Numbered from the stretch's first letter, positions 1-12,850 are shown. The stretch: 64,000 nt of DNA from Pristionchus mayeri (GCA_036245805.1 BTRK01000006.1:21422365-21486364), one strand, 5' to 3'. Notes: a model not told the origin generated them from the letters alone. Numbers and translations: made by a program.

Positions 1-87
1 CAGTATGCAAATTCAATGGGTTAAAAAAACAGGATTGCCCATTACGGTAGAACTTCTGTGTTTCCATGGTTGTCAACATGAAAACAT

Positions 88-189
<102 letters not shown>

Positions 190-316
190 GATCAGATAAG
201 AAGGCAGAATAACCACAGTGAAGTGATATGTAGAAGTAATTGTGCTCGCGTAAAGAAAGGAAGTGTGGTCAGTTGAATCTGAAAAAACACACAAAATAAA
301 GAATATGTTTCATCAC

Positions 317-1690
317 CTGAGGATGATCGTACCAATCACTCCGAGACGGATCACTACTTGCATGGAGCACATTACAATGAAGAAGAAAATCAAACAACTG
401 AATTTTGCAATGATTTTCTGAATAACTTTTTGCGCGAAAATATATATTTATTCATATTTTATTTTTATAAATTGCAGCAACCCACTGAAGAACGAGGCCG
501 TGAAAGAAGCCGTCCACCTCCCACATCGTTTCGATATGCGATACGGTGATGGAGAATATTCTTTTGCACTTGAACTGATCACAAAACTATTCATATTTTC
601 TATAACACATTACTAACTTGATTTGCTTTCAAATCTCCTCTCAAATGAACTCTCTTTTGTGCTCGTGCTGTCTCTGCGAACCAATAGACAATACAGAGCT
701 GAAATGTGAATGTCGTCATTCATAACTCTGAGTTCATGGTGAGCTTACGATCATAAACAGAATAGAGCACGCTGATACGATGCTGATTATAAGACAATTA
801 TATCCAAAATTGATCTTGTTCGTTCTTTGAACTGCAATATTAACGATTTTCTTTCAAAATACCGAGAAAATCAAGAACTTCTATTCTCCAATCCGAAATA
901 TTCAGCCGCTATATTTGCCATGTGATCGGAAAAGAAGAATAGAATTGTGCTGAAAATAGACGACGATACAGGAATTATTTACTCTGATGCTCATAAACTC
1001 ACAACTCGACCAAGTAGATCACTTTTATGAAATATGTTGTGCTCCTCGCAGCAAATATCTCACTCTTTCCTTTGGATAATCGGTTGAAAACAAATATTTC
1101 AATTTTGAGAAAAGGTCGAATGTAAATATCAGAGCTGAGGAACATCTGAAAGCTTATTTCTTTCATTGATTTTTTCCGCGGTTTTCGCTTTATTTCCTTT
1201 TAATTGGAAAAACTTACCCAAATGAATAGTTGTCCGAAGAAGAAAGAGATAATCACCAAGCAAGCATTGATGATACTATGAACAACTGAAGTTGAAGCAT
1301 CTGAGATCTCAATGTGAGATATCGATAAAAAATAGTATAATCCAAACCTCCGACAACAGTAATTATAAGCACAATGGTGCTGACTATTGTGGTCACCAGT
1401 CCTATATAGAGCGCTCTAAAATCAGTTATTTGCTTTTCCTTCCTTTCTCTTTGACACCACCTTTTCAGGAACTTGCCAATTTCATGTTTATACAAAGAGT
1501 ACGCTGAGTGCACATCGTTGTGTATTCTTTCAACTCCAGAATCGATTGCTGTATGTCGAGAAGTCTGAGGAGAAGCGTAAATATCGGTAACGTTTTCATA
1601 GGCGATTTCGTCGGTTCAGAATTGTAAGTGTTTCACCTCCTCATTGCTCGCTCGTTCGCCATGTATTTCCCATGCTCCAACGGGATGCAT
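317..1690 (-). CDS. Multipass membrane protein, chemoreceptor-like (3' end not resolved)
   Basis: Exons joined by eye with matching phases: ATG at 1690 (MHPVGAWEIHGERASNEE), then a hydrophilic stretch (TSRHTAIDSGVER...KRWCQRERKEK), then repeated hydrophobic segments: a helix containing YIGLVTTIVSTIVLIITVV, a helix containing INACLVIISFFFGQLFIW, a segment around IKVIYLVELFTILFFFSDHM, a helix with LIISIVSACSILFMI running into LCIVYWF, a basic loop (AQKRVHLRGDLKANQ), and a helix containing FSCLIFFFIVMCSMQVVIRL. Six or more helices, short introns and a basic internal loop before the last helix suit a nematode serpentine or gustatory-type chemoreceptor. I cannot name the family. The last exon I can follow ends at a donor near 317, so the C terminus lies near or beyond the window edge. 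Other multipass membrane families are possible. Confidence 0.5.
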
Positions 1691-1899
1691 CTGAAAGGGA
1701 CTTGCATTCGAATTGGGGATTAGAGAAATCATAACCAACGAAAATTGAGTAAAAATAAAATCGATAATTTTCCCGTTTAAAGCACGTGCTTACAAATTGC
1801 ATATCCACATTGTTTTGTCGGAACACATAGTATGGGCAAGAATAGAACTAATCGTAAAATAAGTAATAATTGATAGACGACTTATGTAATATTTCTAAT

Positions 1900-2690
1900 G
1901 ATCGTGAAGTTCAAATTAACACATAAAATTAGGACTCATAATGGAGACTTGGCATCCCACCAACTGTCATCTTTCTCGCGAGTCAATTCTTCCGCCCATT
2001 CCCCCCCCCCCTCCACTCACTCAAAACTCAAATATTGTCGGAAATCGTCACAAATGCGCTCAAAAGAAGTTTTACGGTTAAGCAACAATGTATATCGAAA
2101 TGTTATGGATTCCCCTACTAAATAGGCATATGGATTTGACAATACGCAGTTTCTAATATGAACAAATGAAACACTGTAGTGTGACTATAGTATGGCAGGA
2201 ATTTCAGAATAGAGAAATGCACTCGCCGTACGCACCAGACTCATTGGATCCCCCCCGCGCTCTCTCTCCCATCCTTTTTCCCAATTCCCCACGCACTCGA
2301 TTTCAATTGTATGGTGTTTAATTGGAAAATGAGTGCATACGTTTTTTTTCATTTCAGATTTTCTGCATTACTTTTTATAATGGGAATCGTTGTTCTTAAA
2401 ATGCTACAGGAAATTATTCACACGTAGCTTTGTCAAGCGAGTTATGGAAATCCATCAACTTCTTCATTATACGACTCTCCTTCTTGCCCCTTCGTTGATT
2501 AGCGAACTCGATGGATCCTCCTTATACACACATTCATTCCTGTTCAGTATTCGGATAGGACTCCTCACTGTGATGAGCCCTCACAATTTTCAATCATCTG
2601 TTGACCCCTCTCCCACCCAAAATTACCCCTTCTCTTACATTTTTGCTTCTCTTGCTAATCTGTGTTCAAAGTAGGGTCACATTTCAAATC
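1900..2690. other. No gene recognised; C-rich tract near 2000
   Basis: I see no conserved protein motif or convincing exon. There is a run of about ten C near 2000 and a C-rich stretch near 2250. An open stretch at 2390-2674 (plus) has no recognisable domain and no flanking splice sites that make sense. Confidence 0.4.
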
Positions 2691-2849
2691 AATTTATTTT
2701 AAAATCGCTTTGACAGAAAATAATGAACGAGGCTTGTACTTGGACATGAGGTCAAAGTGAAGAGGTAAGTATTGGGAAAAGTAGAGATCAGGGAAGTGGA
2801 GGAGAGGAAGTTGTCGATCGATGAGATGGGACCTCTCCCTCCTGCAGTC

Positions 2850-3402
2850 TCAGATGCCGAGAAAGCCGGCGATGGTCTTGTGACCATTGCACCTGCATTT
2901 CCATCACCAGGAATAGTCAGGATATAAGGGAAACTCACAAGTCATCTCTGCACATGCATCTTGTAATGCGCTCGGGTCCCTTGGCAGTCCATCTTCCACC
3001 GAGGCCGAGGGCCGCGAAGTCGAAAGCCTGCAAATGGAACGATGTGTGGCGTGTGCCGAGAAATGGGAAATGACAGACCGCACTTACCTCCGAGAAGCAG
3101 GTGCTGGTGACCTTGTATGCGGGGGTGTTCACGAGGAATCCCTCGTAGGTCGACATCCTCTCGATGTCGTCACTCATCCCCAGCAGCTTCGCTCGATGAC
3201 CCCCCACGTAGATTAAAGCGCAGAACTTATAGGAGGGGTCCGAGGAGATTACGGTCTCCCCCTGCAATCAGATCACAGATGAAAGGGGAGGGCAATTCTC
3301 TGATTCTTCTTGTCCACTACTTACTTTGTCATTGGTCTCCCAGCAGGAGAGTCCATTGGCGGTTCCCAGAGAGAGTAGAAGGAGAATCGTGACACGGTGC
3401 AT
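2850..3402 (-). CDS. Small secreted cysteine-rich protein, Ly6-like family, paralog 1
   Basis: Four exons (3402-3325, 3261-3088, 3027-2939, 2892-2850) give 127 residues. Residues 1-17 are a signal peptide (MHRVTILLLLSLGTANG), followed by LSCWETND. Cysteines fall in the pattern L-x-C, FCALI, TCFSE and finally RCMCRDDLCNG. The closing C-x-C-x3-DLCN resembles the end of Ly6/uPAR three-finger and related nematode extracellular domains, where this Asn follows the last cysteine. Exon number and intron positions match the genes at 6271-6850 and 37398-37981. Probably secreted; there is no tail hydrophobic segment. The partner is unknown. Confidence 0.7.
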
Positions 3403-3409
3403 CGTGATG

Positions 3410-4280
3410 AGAGGGATGGCGTCTGAAGACCCTTGAATCCTGAAGGAGAGTAAGCTTATGTGCGAGCGAGGTCGGCCACGCCCCTTTATCGAGAATCCCC
3501 TTTTGAAGTAGGAGAGACTGAAGATTCGATCGTGGGAATTGCGGAGAAAAGGGCGCATTGCAAAAGAGAGATACTTTGATGGGAGACTAGTTATGGAAAA
3601 GATGAACATCAAATATATGAGAAAACGGAGAAGCACGAGGGGTTATTGCGACTAGGGGTAGTATACAGCACAATCTGCCAATCTCGCAATCTGGGGGATA
3701 CAAAGAGCAGAGGAGGAAGTCAACGTTCATAGAGAATATGAGAAGCGAAAGGAGAAGGAAGTGATGGAGATTAGTGTACGAAAGGGCGAAGAGTCTTTCT
3801 GATCTTCGAATAATCGCAACTCATGGATTGAGGAAGGACTGGATGAAGAGAAAGAAAAGAGATGAAGGGGAAGAGTTGACCAGAGAGACCAGAAGTCAAC
3901 GGTTATCCCGATGGGGAGAAAGGAGAGCGAGTGATCGGAGAGGTGAAAGAACACATTGCAGGCATCTCGAATCTTTAGCCTGGGGGGAAGGAGAAGTTCC
4001 GGAGAAAAGAGAGGAAAGGGATTGGGAAGCAGGGCGTAAACGAAGTTTGGGCCCTCGCGAACCATCTAAAAGCAGGGAGAGAAGGGGCTGAGGGTTCCTT
4101 TTAGGCATAAACGAAGTGTCGGCCTTCTACAATCTCTGCGGGGCTGAAAAGGGGAGAAAATCGTTCCTCCTTTCCTTCTTCCACACCCTAAACTTCCAAG
4201 TGACGAGCTGGGGGATACCGTAACCACACCCATTTTCTATCGTAATTCTCTGATGAATTTTATAGTACTTTTTGGCTTTT
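3410..4280. other. Purine-rich intergenic stretch, no gene seen
   Basis: From about 3700 to 4100 the plus strand is GA-rich (many GGAGAAAG runs), which opens long but compositionally biased frames on both strands. None has recognisable motifs, and I treat them as non-coding. Confidence 0.45.
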
Positions 4281-4283
4281 TTA

Positions 4284-4506
4284 GTGCATCTTGGACATGC
4301 ACTCGTCTTTTGGAGTGAGAGCACCAGTGAAGAAATTCGATTGGATTGATTATTCGATGGAAGTTCACTGGAAGTTGGTTCAGAATGATAAGAACCAAGA
4401 ACTCTTTGATACAGTTTGCCGAGTTCCTTGTCCCTTTTGCCTTTGCGGTACCACGAAGGCATCGCTTGAGATGAATGAGACGTTCCACGAGAATATATCA
4501 TGTGAG
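4284..4506 (+). CDS. Isolated candidate exon of unknown gene
   Basis: An open stretch bounded by a good acceptor (cttttttag before 4284) and a donor (gag/gtatct after 4506). It encodes about 74 residues, including KKFDWIDYSMEVHWKLV and a cysteine cluster VPCPFCLC. I do not recognise the family and found no clear neighbouring exons on the plus strand. It may be a remnant or a single exon of a poorly conserved gene. Confidence 0.28.
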
Positions 4507-4509
4507 GTA

Positions 4510-6250
4510 TCTAGAAAGACGCCCGAGAGCATAAAAATAGAACTTCTGCCACGCCAATCCCACCCAAAGCTCACTGAAATATTGAGGAGTAGCAGAACCC
4601 TAGTTGTACAGACCCTTCCGTTCCTTCTAACGGTTGTGCAGGTCCCTCATTCTTAAAGGAAGAATGAAGGCAAAATGAACATGTGTAGTAAATGAGCTAG
4701 AGTCAAGTGCACCGTTATTAGCCTACGAACTTACAGAAGAATATTCCTTGAAGAGATGATGAGTACCCTCACGTACCAAAGCGAATGCTCACGACCACTT
4801 CCATTCACGGCAATCGGAAGGAAGCTGGGGCTTAATTCGAATAGGAAACGGACGTGATGTGAACCATTGGCCGGTGGCCACGAAAAGTTGAGCCATTGGC
4901 GCTCTTTGATTAACTGTCTTAGGCTCCGTTTATCAAACGAAAGAGAGGGGTCATGTACTCAATTGAATCGCATGTTGGCCCCATTGCGGATTATTCGCTT
5001 TTATGGGGAAGCCCCTGACAGCTACAGAAACATAAGACCATCGCATTGAATGAAATTGTTAATTTATCTATATAGGAGAAAACGTAATAACATCAGATTC
5101 TGGAGGGAAGTCTGCAGCTTGCGAGTACGGTAGCGATCTTTCCATTTTTCAACTATCTGAATAGGTTTGAATTCTTCCGACAAGTGGGAAGAATACTCCC
5201 GTTTTGTCTAACTACGGTATAATATAGATCGTTCCAGATTCCTCAATTTTATCTCGGGAGTTGGGCATTTCTGAGAAAGTTGCATCCCGAAGTCTTTTCC
5301 ATCCCCGCTTATTCCTCTCCCTCCATCTCCATATTCCCTGCAGTGACGACTGACCATCTCTCTCCCTTCTGAAACATCGATGCAATTTCCATAAAGTGTC
5401 TCTTCTTCATCTCCTCGTCCGTCCTAATCCTATTTATTCAGAACGATGCATGCAGAAAAGAGTGACGAGTGACCGTGCACCTCCCCACTAATTCCCCTCC
5501 CTAAAACATGCAATTGCCAGAAATCCCCTTCCCTTGGCTGCCCTCTATCCCTCTATTCGGATGCTTGCACAGGAAACGACCCCTCATATCCTGGACTAAG
5601 GTGCATAGTATATTGAATCTCCATGCCGACTTCCGTTCCGGGTGACAGGAAACCGTGGGCTGGGGTCTCCACGAAACGGGAACGGATGTGATGCATTCAC
5701 ACTCGAAACATTTGGTCAGTGGGCAGGAAATAATTGAGAGATGGATACTCTCAAATTCACGTAGCGAAAGAAAAGCAATGAAGAATCTGAAAAGACGCAG
5801 TTGAGGTGAGAGGATTCCATGGAAGATGAACAGATGAAGAAACTTCAACGTGTGCAAAACTGTTTGGTGGAGTAATTAAATGGGGCATTGTTCGAATTTA
5901 CGACTTTTTCATAAGCAATTATCTTGTTCACAATTCGCGTCTGTTTCAGTAGAACATAGTGTTGAATTATTAACAAAGATTTATTAATTGTGAGGGCAAA
6001 GAATAAATCGAGGAAAGGAGTCGACATGGAGGGTGCAAATGGCAGAGTGTGAGAGGAGGAGTTTAGAGAGATCTTCGTGATATGTCGTCGAAGGACTCCA
6101 CACGAAGGAAGATTGAGGTAGACTATCACCAAATTAAACAACAACGTTGACGTGCACTTAGTCTACGGAATGAGGGAGACATAGAGAAAGGGAGAGAGAG
6201 AGAGAGGGGGAGGGAGAACTAGAGAATGAGAGAGAGGATGGCGTTGGGGT
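4510..6250. other. No gene recognised; GA microsatellite near 6190
   Basis: No exon with conserved motifs was found. A (GA)n-rich tract lies at about 6187-6220. TACNGTA words occur (for example near 5118), as in introns elsewhere in the window, but no gene model resulted. Confidence 0.35.
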
Positions 6251-6270
6251 GTGAAGTGGGGTGTCCTTCT

Positions 6271-6850
6271 TCACAGTTTCCCGTTCTTGCTGAGGAAGGC
6301 TCCGAACTGCGTGTGTGAGTTGCACCTGCAATGAAAAATTGCCACAGTCAGTAGGTACAATTCCTCACAGATCGGTTGCACAGAGGCATCTGAATTCGAC
6401 ATCAGGTTGAAGGGAGGAGAAGAGAGGAGAGAGCACCGAGATGTTGTGGGACTGCAAATGGATTCAGTGCAAGGGTAGCGACGAGGATCGAGGAAGAGCG
6501 GAAAGTGGTGCACTCACTTCCAGAAGGCACATCACACGGAGTTGGTAGTGGGGGTAGGTCTGGAAGAGGCTGGTGTACTTCTCTAGGCTCTCATTCGCAG
6601 CGCCGATTCCATTGACTCGTCCCTCTCCCTTCTCCCCTCCATGGGGGAAGAGTTGGCAGAAGCGGAGAGAGGGATCATCCACGATTTCGAGGGCTCCCTG
6701 TAATCACATCATACACGTAGGATCACACTTCCGTACTCTATCCCCTTCGACCCTGCCATGAATAAGAAGAGGACTGACATTGGAGTTGTCGAAACAGCGG
6801 AGAGAAGAGGTGCCCGTGATGAGGAGAAAGGAGATGATGGCGAAGCGCAT
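6271..6850 (-). CDS. Small secreted cysteine-rich protein, Ly6-like family, paralog 2
   Basis: Four exons (6850-6779, 6697-6518, 6451-6369, 6325-6271) give 129 residues. Signal peptide MRFAIISFLLITGTSS, then LRCFDNSN; the second exon begins GALEIVDDPSLRFCQLF and ends VMCLLE; the last part is FRCLCATDLCNS. Exons 2, 3 and 4 are 180, 83 and 55 nt, exactly the lengths in the plus-strand paralog at 37398-37981, and the residues IVDDPS, LRFCQL and DLCNS are shared. The two are clearly recent duplicates. Predicted extracellular; function unknown. Confidence 0.78.
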
Positions 6851-6999
6851 GTCGTTGAGGATTCCTGAGGAGGTGAAGAAGATTGTCAATTATGAGCGAG
6901 GTTTAGAGAAATGATGGGGGAATGCTAGAGGAGAGAACTATCAATGCATTGGAGAAATGAAAGATAGGCGGATGGAGTACGGTAAGAGACGTGTATGCC

Positions 7000-7570
7000 C
7001 AAATATTCCAAGTCTCTCGTGGGCAAGGCTGAATGTTGAAGGGAGGAGATGCAAGTGAAGTCAACGAGAGCCACGCCCATTCGAGAACGTAGAAAGTGAA
7101 TGTCGTTCCAAGTGGCAACCCAAATTCGAGAGCCCCGTGGAGAATTGATACATGGACTGATGGATTTTTTTGACTTTCGGAATCATTCTATGTTGGATGT
7201 GCATGTCAAGGAAGATTGCATATCAAATGCGACCATTTTCTAAGAGTCGAGCCACTAAACACAGCAATTCGTCCTTTCGACGTGACACCACCTGTGACAA
7301 TGAGTGTTCTAGGTGCAAAATGAGCATGACAATTATTTTCAACACTCGATAAAAATGACAAAAGAACGTCAAGAGATTTATTCAACGCGAGCAAGAACTC
7401 GAAAGCTAAGGTGATGATAAAAATTTACAATATCAGTCTAAGTGTGAGATAAAATTGCAAAAGATCGAAATCAACAAATAAATGTTTAGTACTAATTTTT
7501 AATACCTTACGAACGTTTCCGTTTGCGATGGTTTCTGTTTAGTACTCCTTTCAAAATTATTTAATAGTGA
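7000..7570. other. Intergenic, nothing recognised
   Basis: This spacer separates the secreted-protein gene (ending upstream of 6850 on minus) from the 3' end of the xylosyltransferase gene (minus, ending 7577). I see no coding or RNA feature. Confidence 0.4.
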
Positions 7571-7576
7571 TGCAGA

Positions 7577-10500
7577 TCAATAAATAACTCCCTTTTCGCT
7601 ATCAAATCCATTAATATCAGACATCGGATCGGGAAATACACTTGTCCAATTCTTTCTTCTACATTGTATTTCTCCTTCACATTCATCTTCTAATCGATAA
7701 AATCTTTCTACCGTACTCCTCGATATTACGTCATCCGATGAAAATATGCCGAATGAAATATTCCCCAGTGGACGAGATTCATCATCTGAAATATTGATTA
7801 TCGCTTCCACTTTACTTATCTCCTTTCAATGATATGGACTCGAATAGCCACCAATTCACAACTCACCAGTTACCGTAGCTGTCATTGTTCCTGCATGAGA
7901 TTGATTCAAAAGTTTCAGATTGAGTTGTGCGACCTGACGGCCTCTTAAAATAAACTACTTCAGACAAGAATGTGAAAGGAGTAGCCTCATATTGCTTGAA
8001 AAGAGTGGCACATTCTATGTATAATATTTAATGTCAAAATACGAAAGAAGTGGAAGCTGGCCTGATTGAATCATAAGGATGGATTGTCTGAGTCGCCAGC
8101 AAGTTCCCCTCTTCTCCTATCCATTCCAATTTGCACTTGGGGCTGGTCTTAGTCGTGTTCGTCGGTCCTATCTGCACCCATTCCATGAGAAGAGTCATCT
8201 CCCCTCCCTGAAAACAATCATATCAATGGGAGCTCGTGCTGTTCAGACGTATATTTCAACGATGAACAAGTTGGAGAAATACCTCAGGGATGAATTTGGA
8301 GAACCCCCTGAGTATCTCCTCCTTGTAGTCGAAATCCGTGCCCACTTCTATAGAGGAGAGGAAAAATGCACCGATCTGGAATTTTTCTGCATTCAACTTA
8401 CTATCTACTTCTTCCATTCATCACAAACTCTCTAGACATCTAGCAAAATGAGAATTATACGTAGCTTTTGACTATATCTCCCTCTTAATTGTGCGAAATT
8501 CTTTTCGCTTTTGGAATACCATCCGAACCACTGTTCATGTTTCTCCATTCTCATGAAAATGCCGGTGAATATACAAATGATTTTAACACTCTTCTGTAGT
8601 CAATTTTAAAATTTAAAAAAATTGACACTTACATTGGCGTTTTCCTCTGCAATGTTCACTTGATGTGAAATGGCGAAGAGTCTTTCGGCATGAATCTTCC
8701 CTGTTTCCTGGCATGGAGTTGGTTTTTTTACACTTCTTAATTTGTATTTGGATGGCGAGTAAAGTTCACTTCAAAGACGACGATTAATTTCTCCTCTGAG
8801 TTATCCGATTCTTTGAACATGAACAGATCGGTAACTCGTCCTTCGCTTGTCGACGGGATGAGAGAACGGAGAAACGAGGAATGAGCGGGACCTCAATCGA
8901 TAATAATTTAGAATATTTAGGAAAAAAGATAACCAAGATTGATTATTGATTCGTAATACACTCACTGCTTTTATCTACTTCCAGATTGAATACATTGACC
9001 ATGGCCGAAGCATGATCCCAATCGACAGAAGAGAAGCGAAAGGAATGAAAAGATACCATTCATGATATTTATCTTCAATTGAGTAAATTGATCCAACTAC
9101 GTGAGTATCCCACTCGTAGTCCGATCCCACCTGTCGATAGGCTTTGAGGATGGCTTCATTGCTGACTATCGAGTCGAATTTCCTTGCGAAGTAGACACCT
9201 CGCATCTTAGCAGCCTAAAAATGTTTTCGTCCACATTTGCACGCAATTGAAAACTGAAGAATGGTTCAAAGAATTGGAAAATTTGAGTGGCGAGCGGAGT
9301 GCTTTTTGAGCTCTCTCCAACTGTAGTTTGGATGATTTATTCAGGTTTTTCGAATTCATCAGCAAGCTCTGCCTAATTTTTCCAAAAAAATCGCTAAAAC
9401 GTGCGCTATCGATGATCTCATAACGAAAAATGATACCTCGACATCGAACTTGAATGCAGTTTCTTCCGTGAAGACATTTGGAGAATTTCCACAAAAATCG
9501 ACTACCTGCAAACCATCATTCCATGATGATGGAGGATGGGAAGGGGGCCGACCTCCTCTAGCCACTGACATCTTCTAGGTCTTTTAGAAGGTGGGAGCCA
9601 GTTGGTGATCCTCAGATTTCCTCCCATCACTGAAGTACAGAAGGGAGAATTCACTGCCAACTGCAAACATTTCTTCCCTTTTTTTCCTCATACTTATTCC
9701 GATATTGGTTCTTCAGTTTGAAAAATATAGATTATATAAAAAAGGATACCGAGTGGAAGAAGCTCTCAACGGGGAGAGTAACAGAGGAGAAGAGCCTTCT
9801 CAATTTGGTCGGTAGTTCATCACTCGAAATGGAGTATTTGGCAAGAGATCGATGGAGCACCACCCAGTCTGAACCTCCATTTATACCAAGATTAGCTGGA
9901 AACGTCGGTCGATGGGCTGCCTGAAAGTCAAACTCTCGATTTATTGTTTATTATGAGAAGATCATTCACTTTCCACATTCGGTTTTCACACCCCAGGAAA
10001 ACAAAGTGGAATCCTTGATTCTCGATAAACTTCGCAGTATCGCCAGAACCATGAAAAGCCAGGAAGGAGTGACCACGACTACTGCATAGAGAGAACGATG
10101 AGTGAGAGGGAGAAGGAGGGCTACTCACCTCTCCAATTGAGCTTCCAACTCCTTCATCGACAGGATCAACTCATCGCTCTCGCTCATGTTGATCAGGTAA
10201 TCCCACTCGAAATCCAGAGATGACTACAATCGACAATGATTAATGAGTTTTCAGTAAAAGGTTTCACGTATGATTGCAGGAGTCGTTCTATGATATGATA
10301 ATGAAAACTTTAGATAGTTTATCCACTAGCCTCGATGGCGTCAGTAACCATAGGAAGAAGAGAAGCTCCTCCCCATATCGTAGATCGGAGGATCGAAGCA
10401 ACTCGGACATTAGGAAGAAGAGAAGAGAGATGACGAGCTTCTCAAGAGGGACATCAATTCAGCTAATTCGGGTCAACATAAGTTTGCAAACAAAAAATGA

Positions 10501-11605
10501 AGTGACCGGGGTATCATTACTCGAACGCAAATTTCCATCAATGACAAATATATCTCACCATTGAGCATGTACTTCTGTCTCGAATCCACATGGATATAGT
10601 AGTGATGTTTGGGGGGAATACATACTCCGAAGCATTTGACGGACCTCAATATTGTCATTTATTTCCAAGAATTGCCACTTCAAATTACCTGCTTTATATT
10701 TCGTCCATTCAGTTGTAGAAGGAAGAGAATGCGAATATCGTACTCTTTGTCGTCTTCAACTTCCACGTATTTAGGACGAGTCCACGTGAGTGATTCTAAA
10801 CAGTTGAATTGAACAGAACAGTTGAGTCGAAACAAAACGACAGCAAACACAAATGATGAAAAGATTGGAATAGCATACGATTCATGCCAGTAGAATACAC
10901 TGCGATGCTCTCAAATCCCCCACATCCTCCTCCTCCGATAGGACAGGAATGAGTCCGGCATCTCTCCTCTTCTATCCTCCTCCCTCCACCCATCTCGTTC
11001 CCGCAGAAACACTCCACTCCGTACTCAACTCCTGCAATACACTCCCTCTCCATCTTCCATCTCACTCGCACTGACCGTAGTACACATATCCCGCTCTCGA
11101 ACAGAGCAGACCACACTTCTCTCTACTGTTATCTCCTTTCCACGTGAATGAGTGGCCATCCAATAATCTCTTCCTTTTCGAGTCAGCATAGCATCCAATG
11201 TATTCATCCTTCCTTCGGGAATCTGAATCGAACTTCTTCAATCGAGGAAAGGAGCGTAGTCTCAAGTGCCTACCGAATAGAGGACAGGTGGAGAGAGGGA
11301 ATGTCTCATGGAGTGTCCCTTCCTCGAGGGCGCATGCAACCTCTCTCAACTTCTCCCTGCACTCCTCACTCTTCATTCTTCCCATCGCAGACTCTGCCAA
11401 TTCATCTGGGAGTCGACATGAGGAGAGATTTCTCTGCAATCTTCATCAATATGCCATACTCTTCATCCGAGTCAACCTTCTCTTTCCTTGTTCCTGATCC
11501 TTCCCAGTTCATTTCCTCCCTTTCCATCAGCAGAAGGAGCCAAAAACAGATGAGAATGGTGCATAGTAGGAGTATGGCAAAGAGAGGGAGGGAACGGACA
11601 GCCAT
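7577..11605 (-). CDS. sqv-6: Peptide O-xylosyltransferase (glycosaminoglycan linker initiation), apparent frameshift
   Basis: Transfers xylose to serine of proteoglycan core proteins in the Golgi, the first step of the chondroitin/heparan linker; C. elegans SQV-6 and vertebrate XYLT1/2 are the family. Exon 1 (11605-11477) encodes a type II anchor (LPLFAILLLCTILICFWLLLL). Exons 2-3 (11433-11076, 11031-10879) carry a WSC domain (EYIGCYAD, then YYGVEYGVECFCGNE). The catalytic GT14 domain follows: IRILFLLQLNGRN, HHYYIHVDSRQ, STIWGGASLL, WDYLINMSESDE, AKFIENQGFHFVFLGCENRMWK, NGGSDWVVLHR, LPVESFFHSV, NLRITNWLP, VVDFCGNSPN, YFARKFDS. The C-terminal xylosyltransferase domain ends with FYRLEDECE and WTSVFPDPMSDI. 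Exon 5 (10644-10559) is one base too long for the family frame (see findings). Exon 6 seems to end in a GC donor, and the junction near 9050-9100 is unclear. Confidence 0.88.
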
Positions 11606-11723
11606 CCTAATCCATTTCTGTATGAAAATGCGAAGAAGCCTCTGGAAATCAATGATACTATAACAGTTAGATAGACTTTCACTTTAAAATCTATATGCTA
11701 CGTTAAAGTGACCACCACGCCAT

Positions 11724-11793
11724 TTTGCCGCCTAAATGGAGGCGGAGCTTGCCCTCGTCCCCTCCTCACTCCCTCGTACAGCTGATATAAAAG
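11724..11793 (+). promoter_or_regulatory. Histone H3 promoter: E2F-like site, GGCGGAG element, TATA box
   Basis: TTTGCCGC at 11724-11731 fits the E2F consensus TTTSSCGC. Nine bases later comes GGCGGAGCTTGCCCTCG (from 11741), nearly identical in the other three histone promoters, and TATAAAAG lies at 11786-11793, about 44 bp before the ATG. Confidence 0.75.
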
Positions 11794-11803
11794 CAGAGAG
11801 TGA

Positions 11804-12247
<444 letters not shown>

Positions 12248-12283
12248 GCATTGTGGTTGAACAGCCGCTACCCTGAACCCAAC

Positions 12284-12326
12284 GGCCCTCTTTAGGGCCA
12301 CATGTTGATTCCAAACCAAGTTGATC
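12284..12326 (+). terminator. H3 3'-end signal: stem-loop plus conserved downstream element
   Basis: A perfect 6-bp stem with 4-nt loop (GGCCCT-CTTT-AGGGCC, 12284-12299), the SLBP-bound histone mRNA end, begins 36 nt after the stop codon. After exactly 8 nt comes ATTCCAAACCAAGTTGATC (12308-12326), conserved in all four genes. Confidence 0.93.
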
Positions 12327-12737
12327 GAATAGCAGGGGATGTGTGTGGATGGTTAAAGATGAGATGATCTTCGAGGATAGACATGTTCGTTTCTGTGAAT
12401 GAGCACTATCTGACAATCATTAACTCTCATTATTGAATCAAAAAGTGATACTCGTTTAACTGCCCAAGTTTGGGATGTACTGGGCTGGTTTACCGAAAGT
12501 CTCGATGAAATCCCGATTTTCAAAACCGTTTGCCTTCATTTTGGTACAATGAATTTGTAAGAATACAAGAAATAATTACTTGATTTTCTCAATTCTTTTT
12601 AATAAATATCGCAATTACATTCTCGACTGGTCCACTATATAACTGATCTCTCTTACATCCAAATCTACCAGTGAATGCATTCGCTCTTGCACATGAGAAC
12701 AGACGTTAAAGCGTGAGCAGACACGAAGGACGCGCAC

Positions 12738-12796
12738 TTTCCCGCCCAAAAAGGGGCGGAGCTTGTCCTCATCTGCCCGTCCTCATCATACTTAAG
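12738..12796 (+). promoter_or_regulatory. Histone H2B promoter: E2F-like site, GGCGGAG element, ATACTTAAG box
   Basis: TTTCCCGC (12738-12745) fits TTTSSCGC. GGCGGAGCTTGTCCTC starts nine bases later at 12755. In place of a standard TATA box there is ATACTTAAG at 12788-12796, shared with H2A at nearly the same distance. Confidence 0.72.
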
Positions 12797-12850
12797 GAGA
12801 GCTCAGGTGGGGATTTTCACCACATTCTTTGTGACAACCTAGTTCTCAAG

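Noticed and set aside
3720..4110. Overlapping 70-112 codon frames on both strands in GA-rich DNA
   Set aside because: Purine bias removes stops; no motif, no splice sites, and frames conflict with each other.
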